From Maribacter thermophilus (GTDB taxonomy: Bacteria > Bacteroidota > Bacteroidia > Flavobacteriales > Flavobacteriaceae): 64,000 nucleotides of DNA. Positions 35,040-44,734 of this stretch are shown piece by piece (position 1 is the first letter of the stretch; each line of letters begins with the position of its first letter). The position numbers were made by a program, and so were the translations under genes. Under the pieces are notes generated by a model. That model did not search any database. It was not told the origin of the DNA and saw nothing but the letters and a program-made list of their open reading frames with translations. Location of the stretch: contig NZ_LDAS01000001.1 in the NCBI RefSeq assembly GCF_001020565.1, positions 1,030,402 to 1,094,401 of the forward strand, written 5' to 3'.

Positions 35040-35752
35040 ATAAGATTATCTAGCGAGTCAACGGCTATATACCTTTCTACTGTAAAGCCTTCGGCATAAT
35101 CCTTTCCTACCAACCTACCCAAATCGCGTGCCCTATACCTTACACTTTCTATAAAAGTTTTACTTGTAATGGGTGTTTCGGGTTCTTTACTGTTTGGGTC
35201 GTGAAATTGTGAACCATAGGCCAAGATAGATTCTATTTTAACATCTATAAAATCACTGATATCCACTACAAAATCTGGTTCTATATTTTTCCATTGAATA
35301 TAATGGTAAACCAATTTCGGTCTCCATTTCTCTTGCTTACTTCCATCCAATTCTGTTTTAATTTTAAGAAGGCCACTCAAAAAACAGGCATCACTTACAA
35401 GCTTACTACCCTTACCATGATCTATATGGCGGTCATCAATGGCATTGCACAAAACAATTTCGGGGCGATACTTTCGGATCATTTTAATCACTTCTAGTTG
35501 ATGGGCTTCATCATTGGTAAAAAATCCATCCCTAAAACATAGGTTTTCCCTTATTTTAAGTCCAAGAATTTCTTTTGCGGCAGCAGCTTCTTTATCTCTA
35601 ATCTCGGCAGAACCCCTGGTACCCAGTTCTCCCCTGGTCAAATCGACCACTCCAACTTTTTTACCGTTCGAAATTTCTTTGGCAATGGTACCTCCTGCTC
35701 CTAATTCTGCATCATCTGGATGGGCTCCAAAAACGAGTATGTCTAATTTCAT
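35036..35752 (-). CDS. bshB1: Bacillithiol biosynthesis deacetylase BshB1
   Basis: 238-aa PIG-L/LmbE-type zinc deacetylase. The motif is GAHPDDAELGAGG (H11, D13, D14), and the other zinc histidine fits DDRHIDHGKG. It removes acetyl from GlcNAc-malate in the synthesis of bacillithiol, the main low-molecular-weight thiol of many Bacteroidota. It sits 70 bases after a trans-sulfuration gene on the same strand, which suggests a link with cysteine supply. Confidence 0.92.
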   Translation of the reverse strand: MKLDILVFGAHPDDAELGAGGTIAKEISNGKKVGVVDLTRGELGTRGSAEIRDKEAAAAKEILGLKIRENLCFRDGFFTNDEAHQLEVIKMIRKYRPEIVLCNAIDDRHIDHGKGSKLVSDACFLSGLLKIKTELDGSKQEKWRPKLVYHYIQWKNIEPDFVVDISDFIDVKIESILAYGSQFHDPNSKEPETPITSKTFIESVRYRARDLGRLVGKDYAEGFTVERYIAVDSLDNLI

Positions 35753-35822
35753 TAAAATACGATCATTTAAATATTATGTATGGTCGTTATCATAAAATAA
35801 CCTTACTAACAATAAGGGTGTT

Positions 35823-36998
35823 TTATAAAACTTTTTCGCTCTTTTTTACAGAATTGATAGCATATTCTATATCATCCATTAGGTCTTCGATTTCCTCAAT
35901 TCCAACAGAAAAACGAATTAAACCATCTGTAATACCCTGTTTTGCCCTTACTTCTGGACTCATAAGGGCATGAGAAGTCTGAGCTGGGGATAACACAGTG
36001 CTTTCAACACCTGCCAAACTCATAGAAGGCTTGATCAAGCGTAGTTTTTTTTGAAATGCCGAGGCATCCAGATAAGATTTTAGTTCAAAGGACAACATTC
36101 CCCCAAATCCTTTCATTTGCTTTTTTGCAAGTTCATGATCTTTATGCGAGGGCAAACCTGGGTAATAAACCGTTTCTATATCTTGGTGAGAATCCAAGAA
36201 CTCAGCCATTTTAAGAGCATTTTCATTTTGGGCCCTTACCCTAATACCCATGGTCTTTATACTTCGCTCCAACAACCAAACCGTATAATCGCTTAAACTA
36301 CCTCCAAAATTTTTTGCCAAATGAAAAATACGATCCATATTTTCTTTACTGGAGGCGACCGCACCGGCACAAATATCAGAATGCCCCCCCATGTATTTTG
36401 TAGCACTATGTATTACAACATCGATGCCAAAATCTATAGGGTTTTGATTTACAGGACTAGCAAAGGTATTGTCGATCATTGATACCAGACCATGCTTTTT
36501 TGCGATTCTGGCAACCCCTTCAATATCGGTAATGGTCAATAAAGGATTAGAAGGTGTTTCTATATATATTACTTTCGTATTCTCTTTGATCTTTGATTCA
36601 AAATTCTGTGGGGTCCAACCATCGGTAAAAGAATATTCAATACCATATTTTGAAAACTCCTCTACGACCAAGTTATATGTTCCTCCATATAGAGTTTGTT
36701 GTAACACTATATGATCTCCTGCTTTTAAAAAAGCGAACAAAGATGTACTTACGGCCGCCATACCACTACCAAAAATCAAAGCCGACTCGGCATTTTCAAG
36801 GGCGGCAATCTTCTTACATAGTCCTTCTTGGTTCGGCGTATTAAAATACCGAGGATACCTTTTGATATCAACATCATCGAACGCATAAGAAGTACTCATA
36901 TATAATGGCGAAACCGCACCTTTATGGACTTTGTCCTCTAATTCCCCTACGTGTGTGCAAACCGTATTCAATCCTTTTCTATTTGAGCTCATAACCAT
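35823..36998 (-). CDS. PLP-dependent trans-sulfuration enzyme (Cys/Met metabolism family)
   Basis: 391-aa member of the cystathionine gamma-synthase / gamma-lyase / O-acetylhomoserine sulfhydrylase family. The PLP lysine is in HSATKYMGGHSD, and other signatures are IFGSGMAAVSTSLFAFL, YIETPSNPLL and MIDNTFASP. The C-terminal SMSLAGVESTVLSPAQTSHA places it near cystathionine gamma-lyase or methionine gamma-lyase, but the reaction cannot be settled from sequence. Start could also be the second ATG at 36992. It precedes bshB1. Confidence 0.9.
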   Translation of the reverse strand: MVMSSNRKGLNTVCTHVGELEDKVHKGAVSPLYMSTSYAFDDVDIKRYPRYFNTPNQEGLCKKIAALENAESALIFGSGMAAVSTSLFAFLKAGDHIVLQQTLYGGTYNLVVEEFSKYGIEYSFTDGWTPQNFESKIKENTKVIYIETPSNPLLTITDIEGVARIAKKHGLVSMIDNTFASPVNQNPIDFGIDVVIHSATKYMGGHSDICAGAVASSKENMDRIFHLAKNFGGSLSDYTVWLLERSIKTMGIRVRAQNENALKMAEFLDSHQDIETVYYPGLPSHKDHELAKKQMKGFGGMLSFELKSYLDASAFQKKLRLIKPSMSLAGVESTVLSPAQTSHALMSPEVRAKQGITDGLIRFSVGIEEIEDLMDDIEYAINSVKKSEKVL

Positions 36999-37266
36999 GA
37001 AATTTTTAAGTTTTAAAGGTACAAAATTGATTTTGACTTCCTTTTTATTCGAACGAACATGTTTTGTAACAGGAAACCCATTGAAGAGGAGGCTATTATT
37101 ACTTTTAAAAAAGACCGTTCAAATTCGTATTCGGCAAAAAATAACGTACACCCTGTTAAACCTCAATAAAACAACCTAGTCAATAGCCCCAAAAAATTTA
37201 TAAAATTTGTTTTGCCACAACATAAAAAATTATAATTTAAGATTCTCTAAATCAAAATGATTTTAA

Positions 37267-38556
37267 ATGCGTTATCTGTACCTCTCTCTTGTTATTATTG
37301 GCTTACTTTTTTTTTCCTGTAAAAATTCTGAAAAAGCGATTACCCAAAAGACCGTTACTGGTTATCAGGGCCAAGGAGCAAGCCCTGTTGTACCCACGGT
37401 AGACAAACCAGTACAAAGACAATGGAAAGGAATATGGTCGTTTGATAAAGAAACTTTTTTTACCAATGATTTCGACGGTGCCAGACTAAATGGGGTTGCG
37501 GATGATGGCAACGACCACTACACTATTTGGATTACCGCCGAAAATACCCCTATTAACGTAAGTCCTTGGTATTCTTTTAAAGTATGGACGGAACAACCGA
37601 GGGAAATCACCATAAAATTGTCTTACCAAAACTCTAGAAGTAGGTATTACCCAAAAATAAGTACCGATGGCAGAAATTTTAAACCATTGGACAGCCTTGC
37701 CTATAAGATCATTAATGCCGGAGAAGGTGAATTTGGCATAAAAGCGGCACCTGAATTTGCAGAAATTACCGTTGTCGCAGGCAAAGAACCTATTTGGATT
37801 TCGGCCCAAGAACTATATACCTCAAAGCGTGTGCAAGAATGGGTAGATTCTCTTTCGACAAAACCGTTCATTACCAATTATGAGATTGGCAGATCACATG
37901 AGAACAGGCCAATGCAGTTAATGGAAATCAAAGAAAACAAATCAAGTAAAAAAGCCTTGATGATCATTTCTAGACAGCATCCGCCAGAGGTTACCGGGTT
38001 TTTGCTGATGAAATCATTTATAGAAACTATATCCGGGGATACCGAACAAGCTAAAAGGTTTAGAGAAAACTTTGACATTTTTGTAGTTCCGTTAATGAAT
38101 CCGGACGGAGTGGACAATGGTCATTGGCGCCATAATATGGGCGGTATAGACCTTAACAGGGATTGGCAAAACTTTAATCAGCCCGAAACAAAAAGTGTTA
38201 GGGATTTTTTGAACAAAAAGAGTGACGAAGGTTATGAATTTGTTTTCGGTGCCGATTTCCACTCTACTTGGGACGATATTTATTATCCCATAGACAGTAC
38301 CGTAACCGGAGATAAAGGTATGATCGTTTTTGATTGGATAGAAAGTATCTCTAACCGTTTACCACAGAAGAAAACCAATGTAAAACCATCAAAAAAGACA
38401 GTACCCACCATGGTTTCCAGAAACTATTTTTACATGAACCACGGTATGCCCGCCATTGTTTTTGAATTGGGGGACAATACCCCTAGGCCATTTTTAAAAC
38501 AAAAAGGACAAGTGGCTGCAGAAGAAATTATGCGATTACTCTTAGAGAAAGAATAA
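37267..38556 (+). CDS. M14 family zinc carboxypeptidase, lipoprotein
   Basis: 429 aa with a lipobox (LLFFSC, cysteine about residue 18), hence surface or periplasmic. An N-terminal beta-sandwich domain (residues about 45-190) precedes the catalytic domain. Zinc ligands are H238 and E241 (QHPPEV) and H332 (FGADFHSTWDD), and the general-base Glu is E400 in FELGD. NPDGVDNGHWRHN and GGIDLNRDW are family segments. It may act on peptides or peptidoglycan. A second M14 gene lies at the left end of the window. Confidence 0.9.
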   Translation: MRYLYLSLVIIGLLFFSCKNSEKAITQKTVTGYQGQGASPVVPTVDKPVQRQWKGIWSFDKETFFTNDFDGARLNGVADDGNDHYTIWITAENTPINVSPWYSFKVWTEQPREITIKLSYQNSRSRYYPKISTDGRNFKPLDSLAYKIINAGEGEFGIKAAPEFAEITVVAGKEPIWISAQELYTSKRVQEWVDSLSTKPFITNYEIGRSHENRPMQLMEIKENKSSKKALMIISRQHPPEVTGFLLMKSFIETISGDTEQAKRFRENFDIFVVPLMNPDGVDNGHWRHNMGGIDLNRDWQNFNQPETKSVRDFLNKKSDEGYEFVFGADFHSTWDDIYYPIDSTVTGDKGMIVFDWIESISNRLPQKKTNVKPSKKTVPTMVSRNYFYMNHGMPAIVFELGDNTPRPFLKQKGQVAAEEIMRLLLEKE

Positions 38557-38558
38557 TT

Positions 38559-41500
38559 TTATTTCGAAAAATTTACTTTGTAACGCCAATAGCTCAATGC
38601 CCCAAGGATTAATACCCCAGCAACGGTATACCAAATAAAAACAGGGGTGATCACTTGGGCCCCACTGGCATAACTATGAAGACCTACCAAATAAAAGTTG
38701 ACTCCGAAATAGGTCATCATAATACTTCCGAATGCAATAACACTTAAAAAGTTGAAGGTCCATTTTCCCCTAAGGCCAGGTACCAAGCGGGTGTGTATAA
38801 CAAAGGCATATACCATTATCGAAATCAATGCCCATGTTTCTTTAGGGTCCCATCCCCAATAACGTCCCCAACTTTCGTTGGCCCATTGACCACCTAGAAA
38901 GTTTCCTATCGTTAGCATAATAAGCCCAACGTTCAGCGAAAGCTCATTGATGATGGTCAATTCCTTTATATTGAACTCCATCTTCTTTTTGTTCTTCTTA
39001 GTGGTCATCAACATAAATAATAACGAGACTACCCCCAAGATCATACCGACTGTCAGAGGTCCATAACTACCAACAATTACGGCCACATGTATCATTAACC
39101 AGTAACTATCCAAAACGGGTTGGAGATTGGCAATAGAGGGATCCACCCAACTTTGGTGGGCTATCCATAATAGCATAGACGTTACGAATGTCGATGCAGC
39201 TATGGTCATGTCGTTTTTTCTACCCAACAAAAGCCCCATTCCCATAGTGGCCCAAGAAACATAAAGAATACTCTCATAAGCATCACTCCAAGGGGCATGA
39301 CCAGAAATATACCATCTAAGTACTAGTCCGGCCGTATGCCATAAAAAGAACAACATAACTGTTCCTTTAAAGAAATACACCCCTACCCTCCATATTTCAC
39401 GGTCTTTAAAAATTTGAAAAATCAAAATGAAGAAGAACAGAAGTCCGACAAGGGCATAAAATTTATAGAGTCTATTGAATATGTCCAGTTTATTGTAAAT
39501 TACTTCGATATTTACCTTTTTATCGGATGGTAAAATCTCACTGCCGTGATTATGTTGATTTTGTTTAAAGGCATCCAACAGTTTGTCCGCCTCCGAATAA
39601 TCACCGGTTTGTTGTGCCTTACCCAATGTCATCAGATAATAAGGCATGGCATTTTTAACAAAATTGGCATATAGGGAATCTTGGATCTGATATTGCCCCC
39701 CTCTAAATTCTACGGCAGATATCCATTTATTGTTCTCATCGTTCAACAAAGGGAATATCTTTACAATATCTTGCCCCAATGCCTGATTTAAAAGACTTAA
39801 ACGAATATTCGCATCTTTAAAATCTTGCTGAAATTTGTTAGGGTTGTTCGTTGCAGTTGCCTCTCTAAGAAATGGTTCTAACTTATAGTTTCCTTTACTG
39901 TCAAAAAAGTCAGTAGCCTTTACATATTTTTGACCAGAGGGCACTCCAATGATCTTACGTATACTATCATTCTGAGCTTTCTTGTCCAAGGCGATGAAGG
40001 GCGTATTGTACCAAACCGCAGGATTCATCATCATAGACAAAAACACCTGGTCGGAATTATAGCCCATATACGTGCTTTTTTGGCTAAGCTTTCGCAACAA
40101 TTCAGAAGAGAAGGTATTTATAGGCTTCATTCTTCCCCCTTCATCCTGTATAATAAGTTTACCAAATTTATCGGCATGCTCTTTGGAAACCATAGAGGAT
40201 TCTATAATTGAATCTATCTGAAATTTTGTAGGAACCATGCTATGGTCATGTCCATCATCGGCCGTATGCTCTTGGGCATTCATTGAAAAAGTCATCCCTA
40301 TCAATAATACGATAGTGGTTATGACCTTGTTCTTTTTTGCTTTCATCTTTTCTAAAGATTCCGCCAGATCCTTAAATCTTGTCTTACCATAAAACATAAT
40401 ACCCATGAGCCCTATATATAATAAGAAATAACCAATGTACGTGATCCAAGTGCCCCAAAAGTCATGGTTTACAGAAAGCCTTGTCCCCTTCTCATCGGGA
40501 TCAAAACTAGCTTGAAAAAACCTGTAACCTTTGTGGTCCAGCACATGGTTCATATAAATATCGTAGTCAAAAGGACGTTCGTCCATTACCGTAATTTTAC
40601 TCATAAAAGAAGCATAGGCATTCTCAGTTCCGGGATGTTTTTCCGCAATAAAATCGTTCAGTTTTATAGCAAACGGAAGCTCATGTACCTTAGATCCATA
40701 ACGAAGGGCAAAATTTAATCCCCCTACCGAAATCTTATCCGTAAAATTGGTTCCCCCTTTTCCTCCCAACACTTTGATCTCTTTGGTTTCCCCGTTACTG
40801 GTAACCTTCATTACCAAGGCATCCAAATCGATCTCTGATTTTTCAGATTTTGGTATTTCTACCACACCATAACTTCCCTGCACCAAAGAATCTGGAATCA
40901 CGAACTGCATGTTCGCCGTGTTATAAAGAGATCTTAGCTGTAAAGGCTGTAGGCTGTCTTTTACCAGCAAACCTTGAAATTGGTCCGCCATTCGCATAAA
41001 ATTACCATCAAAAGGAGATATGATCTTGTAATCAGGGCCATTTGCAAAAATATTGATAGCCCCTTGCGTTTCTTTGTTCAGTGCAAAAAGCACCCCATGT
41101 ATACTGGCCACTTTTCCATTCTCCAAAAAATGTTCGTGGCGCTGTCCATCACCAGCCTCTACTATTTTTAAATACGTATTTCCTTTAGAATCGGGAATAA
41201 GACCTTCTTTGGCACCTTTTATAAAACCAACATAAGAAACAGTAAAAGGTTGACCGTTAAAATCGCCGTTCCATGGCAAATTAGACTTTATGCCCTCTGG
41301 GGTAACGATCAAATCGTCTTCTAGGGTCTTTCTTCTAGGTTCACCATCAATTTCACCTTCTACATGTACCGTTAAATAGGTTTTATCCGAATAAAAAACA
41401 TTTTCAGTAGCACCTTCCCTTATGGGCATCATTCCTTCAAAACTGATATAGCGTGTTACAAAAGCCCCGATAATGATCAATATCCACGATAAATGCAAGA

Positions 41501-41741
41501 TCAGCACAGCCCATTTTTCTTTTCTCCACAATCTATATCTAGAAATATTGCCCAGAAAATTAATTACAAAAAACACCATAATAACCTCGAACCAAGTGGT
41601 ATTGTATATCCAGATACGAGCAGTTTCGGTACTGTACCAACTTTCTATAAAGGTACCGAAGGCCAGGGCGACCGCAAATACGATAAACAGGACGGCCATT
41701 AAACGGGTGGAGAAGAATATTTTCTTGAGCATTTCTGTCAT
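38559..41741 (-). CDS. ccsA: Fused ResB-CcsA cytochrome c biogenesis protein
   Basis: About 1060 aa. The N-terminal part (residues 1-460) is ResB/CcsB-like, with membrane helices and a large periplasmic domain. The C-terminal part is CcsA-like with many helices and the heme-handling WWD motif, ESWGRYWGWDPKETWALIS. The protein attaches heme to apocytochromes c outside the cytoplasmic membrane (system II). The start was set at the ATG at 41741 because the longer ORF begins with an unlikely TTG. It may serve the cytochrome c encoded at 18.5 kb among others. Confidence 0.92.
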   Translation of the reverse strand: MTEMLKKIFFSTRLMAVLFIVFAVALAFGTFIESWYSTETARIWIYNTTWFEVIMVFFVINFLGNISRYRLWRKEKWAVLILHLSWILIIIGAFVTRYISFEGMMPIREGATENVFYSDKTYLTVHVEGEIDGEPRRKTLEDDLIVTPEGIKSNLPWNGDFNGQPFTVSYVGFIKGAKEGLIPDSKGNTYLKIVEAGDGQRHEHFLENGKVASIHGVLFALNKETQGAINIFANGPDYKIISPFDGNFMRMADQFQGLLVKDSLQPLQLRSLYNTANMQFVIPDSLVQGSYGVVEIPKSEKSEIDLDALVMKVTSNGETKEIKVLGGKGGTNFTDKISVGGLNFALRYGSKVHELPFAIKLNDFIAEKHPGTENAYASFMSKITVMDERPFDYDIYMNHVLDHKGYRFFQASFDPDEKGTRLSVNHDFWGTWITYIGYFLLYIGLMGIMFYGKTRFKDLAESLEKMKAKKNKVITTIVLLIGMTFSMNAQEHTADDGHDHSMVPTKFQIDSIIESSMVSKEHADKFGKLIIQDEGGRMKPINTFSSELLRKLSQKSTYMGYNSDQVFLSMMMNPAVWYNTPFIALDKKAQNDSIRKIIGVPSGQKYVKATDFFDSKGNYKLEPFLREATATNNPNKFQQDFKDANIRLSLLNQALGQDIVKIFPLLNDENNKWISAVEFRGGQYQIQDSLYANFVKNAMPYYLMTLGKAQQTGDYSEADKLLDAFKQNQHNHGSEILPSDKKVNIEVIYNKLDIFNRLYKFYALVGLLFFFILIFQIFKDREIWRVGVYFFKGTVMLFFLWHTAGLVLRWYISGHAPWSDAYESILYVSWATMGMGLLLGRKNDMTIAASTFVTSMLLWIAHQSWVDPSIANLQPVLDSYWLMIHVAVIVGSYGPLTVGMILGVVSLLFMLMTTKKNKKKMEFNIKELTIINELSLNVGLIMLTIGNFLGGQWANESWGRYWGWDPKETWALISIMVYAFVIHTRLVPGLRGKWTFNFLSVIAFGSIMMTYFGVNFYLVGLHSYASGAQVITPVFIWYTVAGVLILGALSYWRYKVNFSK

Positions 41742-41767
41742 AACCAGAACCAATTGATTTCAGCACG

Positions 41768-41775
41768 CAAAAATA
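41768..41775 (-). promoter_or_regulatory. -7 promoter element of the ResB-CcsA gene
   Basis: On the minus strand this is TATTTTTG, a full TAnnTTTG match, with the ATG about 26 bases downstream. Confidence 0.5.
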
Positions 41776-41878
41776 CGGCCTTTTACACTTTCAAAGAAGT
41801 AGTTTTAAGCATAAAGCTTCTTCAATTATGTTAATTTTGACATAACATATTCGCTTTAATTCTTTGTATTTTCGCAAA

Positions 41879-42640
41879 ATGATTTCCGTAGTTATCTTAG
41901 GCACCGGTAATGTAGCACAAAACTTATTTGAAGCTATGTTTCCCAACAAGCAAATAAACATTGTTGGGGTTATTGGTAGAAACAATACATCTCTAGTTTT
42001 TTTTAAGGACAGAACCACTGTTTCCACAAACTGGACAGACCTTCCTTTGGCCGATATTTATATTATGGCCATAAAAGATGACGCCATACCTTTGGTTTCC
42101 GATAAATTGAATGTTAATGGCCTACTGGTACACACCTCGGGAAGTGTTCCATTGACAGCTTTATCCAAACACCATGATATTGGTGTTTTTTATCCTCTAC
42201 AGACCTTCACATCTGGGAAAAAAGTAGATTTCAAAAAAATTCCGATATGCTTGGAAGCCCAGCAAGAAGATAGCTTGAAATTATTGCAAAAATTGGCAGG
42301 ACATATTAGCAATACCGTTGAAACCATAGATTCGGAAAAACGAAAGGCGCTTCATGTAGCGGCGGTATTCGCAAATAATTTCACCAATCATTTATACCAT
42401 ATAGCAAATGACATCTGTAACGAGCATCAAATTGATTTTACAATTTTAAAGCCATTAATAAATGAAACAGCCAATAAATTAAATGTTCTGTCGCCTAAAG
42501 AAGCACAAACAGGACCAGCAAGAAGAGGAGATCAAAAAACATTGCATAATCATTTAAGGTTGTTAAAAGTCGGACAACATAGAGAAATATATAAACTAAT
42601 GAGCAATTCAATTAAAGCCACATATGGAGAAGAGCTATAA
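41879..42640 (+). CDS. Rossmann-fold DUF2520 protein
   Basis: 253 aa. Residues 1-115 form a Rossmann domain (ISVVILGTGNVAQNLFEAMF) like that of pyrroline-5-carboxylate reductase, and residues 125-240 are the DUF2520 helical domain (ALHVAAVFANNFTNHLYHIA and TGPARRGDQ). Such proteins may use NADP to reduce a small molecule; the reaction is unknown. The ATG at 41879 replaces the upstream one at 41864, which lies at the promoter. It overlaps kdsC by 17 bases. Confidence 0.86.
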   Translation: MISVVILGTGNVAQNLFEAMFPNKQINIVGVIGRNNTSLVFFKDRTTVSTNWTDLPLADIYIMAIKDDAIPLVSDKLNVNGLLVHTSGSVPLTALSKHHDIGVFYPLQTFTSGKKVDFKKIPICLEAQQEDSLKLLQKLAGHISNTVETIDSEKRKALHVAAVFANNFTNHLYHIANDICNEHQIDFTILKPLINETANKLNVLSPKEAQTGPARRGDQKTLHNHLRLLKVGQHREIYKLMSNSIKATYGEEL

Positions 42641-43151
42641 AGAGTATTTAAAAGGGATTACCACTTTTGTTTTTGATGTTGATGGAGTGCTTACAGATGG
42701 TAATGTACTCGTAACGACAGAAGGGGAAATGCTCAGAAAAATGAGTATAAAGGATGGTTACGCCCTAAAAGTGGCCATTAATAAAGGATACAACATCTGT
42801 ATTATAACAGGGGGTACCAACCAAGGTGTCAAAAAACGTTTGCAAGGCTTGGGTATTACAGATTTTTACATGGGAGCACATCATAAAATGGATGCCTTGG
42901 ACGAGTATTTGGACATCTATAATATTAATCCCAACCATGTGCTATATATGGGAGATGACATACCTGACATTCCTCCGATGAAAATGGTAGGCCTAGCTAC
43001 TTGCCCTCAAAATGCAGTACCTGAGGTAAAGGCCGTTTGCAAGTATGTTTCCCACAAAAACGGAGGAAAAGGATGCGCCCGCGATGTAATAGAACAAGTT
43101 TTAAAAGTGCGCGGAGATTGGATGGATAATTTTAGTGCGGCAAACGACTAA
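42624..43151 (+). CDS. kdsC: KdsC-type HAD phosphatase (KDO 8-phosphate phosphatase)
   Basis: 175-aa HAD enzyme lacking a cap domain. Motif I is FVFDVDGVLTDG with the nucleophilic Asp; motif II is ICIITGGTNQGV; motif IV is YMGDDIPDIPPM. It is very close to KdsC, which makes KDO for lipopolysaccharide core; some relatives act on other sugar acids such as KDN or sialic acid. It overlaps the DUF2520 gene and is followed by maf after two bases. Confidence 0.87.
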   Translation: MEKSYKEYLKGITTFVFDVDGVLTDGNVLVTTEGEMLRKMSIKDGYALKVAINKGYNICIITGGTNQGVKKRLQGLGITDFYMGAHHKMDALDEYLDIYNINPNHVLYMGDDIPDIPPMKMVGLATCPQNAVPEVKAVCKYVSHKNGGKGCARDVIEQVLKVRGDWMDNFSAAND

Positions 43152-43153
43152 CT

Positions 43154-43741
43154 ATGTGGACCGAAAAATTAAAAGACCATAAGATAATCTTGGCCTCGGG
43201 ATCCCCAAGAAGAAAACAGTTTTTTAAGGAAATGGGACTGGATTTTGAAATTCGTCTAAAACCTGTAGATGAAGTCCACCCCCCAAGCCTAAAAGCGGGC
43301 GAAATCTCAGATTATTTAGCAAAATTAAAGGCTTCGGCCTTTGATGGATCACTTAAACCAAAAGAGATACTCATTACTTCCGACACTGTAGTATGGCATA
43401 ACAACACCTCTTTGGCCAAAGCTTCTTCAAAACAAGAAGCTTATAACATGTTACAACAACTTTCTGGTGATTGGCACAAGGTGATTACATCTGTCTGTTT
43501 TACGACCAAAGAAAAACAGCTCATAAAAAACAGCACTACAGAAGTAAAGTTTAAGGAACTTACCAAAGAAGAAATTTATTATTATATTGACTCATACAGC
43601 CCTTTTGACAAAGCAGGGGCCTATGGCATACAAGAATGGATAGGCCTTATTGGTATAGAGCAGATACAAGGTTCATATACCAATGTTGTTGGCCTGCCTA
43701 CCCAAATGGTGTACGAAACTTTAATAAACATGGCTAGATAA
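43154..43741 (+). CDS. maf: Maf family nucleoside triphosphate pyrophosphatase
   Basis: 195-aa enzyme that hydrolyses non-standard or excess dTTP/UTP-like nucleotides. Motifs seen are LASGSPRRKQFF, the Glu/Asp-containing ITSDTVVWHN, GDWHKVITSVCF, and the final segment FDKAGAYGIQEWIGLIGIEQIQGSYTNVVGLP. It belongs to the DUF2520-kdsC-maf operon. The term septum formation inhibitor is historical and does not describe its main activity. Confidence 0.93.
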   Translation: MWTEKLKDHKIILASGSPRRKQFFKEMGLDFEIRLKPVDEVHPPSLKAGEISDYLAKLKASAFDGSLKPKEILITSDTVVWHNNTSLAKASSKQEAYNMLQQLSGDWHKVITSVCFTTKEKQLIKNSTTEVKFKELTKEEIYYYIDSYSPFDKAGAYGIQEWIGLIGIEQIQGSYTNVVGLPTQMVYETLINMAR

Positions 43742-43777
43742 AGGCTTTTTATTTAACTTATAACAAAAGAGGACATT

Positions 43778-44731
43778 ATGTTTAAAAAGTGGTTTATATC
43801 AGAACTTTTGATTGTCTTAAGTGCCGTAATATATAGTAGCCTAACATCTTGTAGAGATGATAAAAATACAAGTGCGGATGCCAGCGCCCCAAAACCACAG
43901 GAAATCAAGGCGTCGACCCAAAAAAAATCACTTACCAACGAGTTTAAAAATTATTGGTATGCAGGCAATGCCGAAATTACCTCATACGAACTAGAACAGG
44001 TAAGATATGGTGAAATACGAGATGGAAAAGCAGTCTTGATCTATGTTACAGAACCTTTTCTAAAAGAAAAACAGGTAAAGGCAGATGGGAAAAGCCCAGA
44101 TAATATTCCAGTACTTAAGCTAAATACCACTAAAAAGTATTTGACGGGCATCTACCCCTACTCTATTATGACCAGTACTTTTTATCCGGTTCATAACGAT
44201 CAACATGCGCTTAAAGTATCTTTTTCGGCCCAAGAATGGTGTGGACATGTATATGCCCAATTGAACAATAAGGATACGTTTGAAGTTATGTCGCATTCTT
44301 ATTTTGAAACGGAAGCGGATCAAACTTTTAGTCTAGACAAAGCCGTTTTAGAGAACGAACTATGGAATTTGATCAGGATAAGCCCCTCTGATCTACCAGA
44401 AGGAGATTTAGAGATCATACCTTCGTTGGAATATGTTCGACTAAGCCATAAAGAATTACGGGCCTACAAAGCCAAAGCGACATTGACCACCAAGAACAAT
44501 ATAAATAGTTATGAAATAACCTACCCCAAACTAGAAAGAACCTTGACGATAAATTTCTCTGCCGACTTTCCGCACACAATAGAAGGGTGGTCAGACTCCT
44601 TTAAAGGTGGTTATGGTTCTAATGCCCAAATGTTAACTTCAAAGGCTAAAAAAATCAAAACCATAAAAACTCCTTATTGGCAACAAAATCATAATAAGGA
44701 TATATATTTGCGAGATAGTTTAGGTCTATAA
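43778..44731 (+). CDS. Predicted lipoprotein of about 317 aa, unknown
   Basis: The signal ends in SLTSC (cysteine at about residue 25), then a low-complexity Ser/Asp/Lys linker, then a mostly beta-type globular domain with NYWYAGNAEITSYELEQVRYG near its start. It lies after maf with a 36-base gap. As I recall, such proteins in flavobacteria are sometimes annotated as septum formation inhibitor Maf by position; no Maf motif is present here. A role in the envelope is a reasonable guess. Confidence 0.75.
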   Translation: MFKKWFISELLIVLSAVIYSSLTSCRDDKNTSADASAPKPQEIKASTQKKSLTNEFKNYWYAGNAEITSYELEQVRYGEIRDGKAVLIYVTEPFLKEKQVKADGKSPDNIPVLKLNTTKKYLTGIYPYSIMTSTFYPVHNDQHALKVSFSAQEWCGHVYAQLNNKDTFEVMSHSYFETEADQTFSLDKAVLENELWNLIRISPSDLPEGDLEIIPSLEYVRLSHKELRAYKAKATLTTKNNINSYEITYPKLERTLTINFSADFPHTIEGWSDSFKGGYGSNAQMLTSKAKKIKTIKTPYWQQNHNKDIYLRDSLGL

Positions 44732-44734
44732 TTT

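Noticed and set aside
36999..37266. Riboswitch (SAM type) upstream of the trans-sulfuration gene
   Set aside because: No SAM-I/II consensus core or convincing stem was found in the 268-base region.
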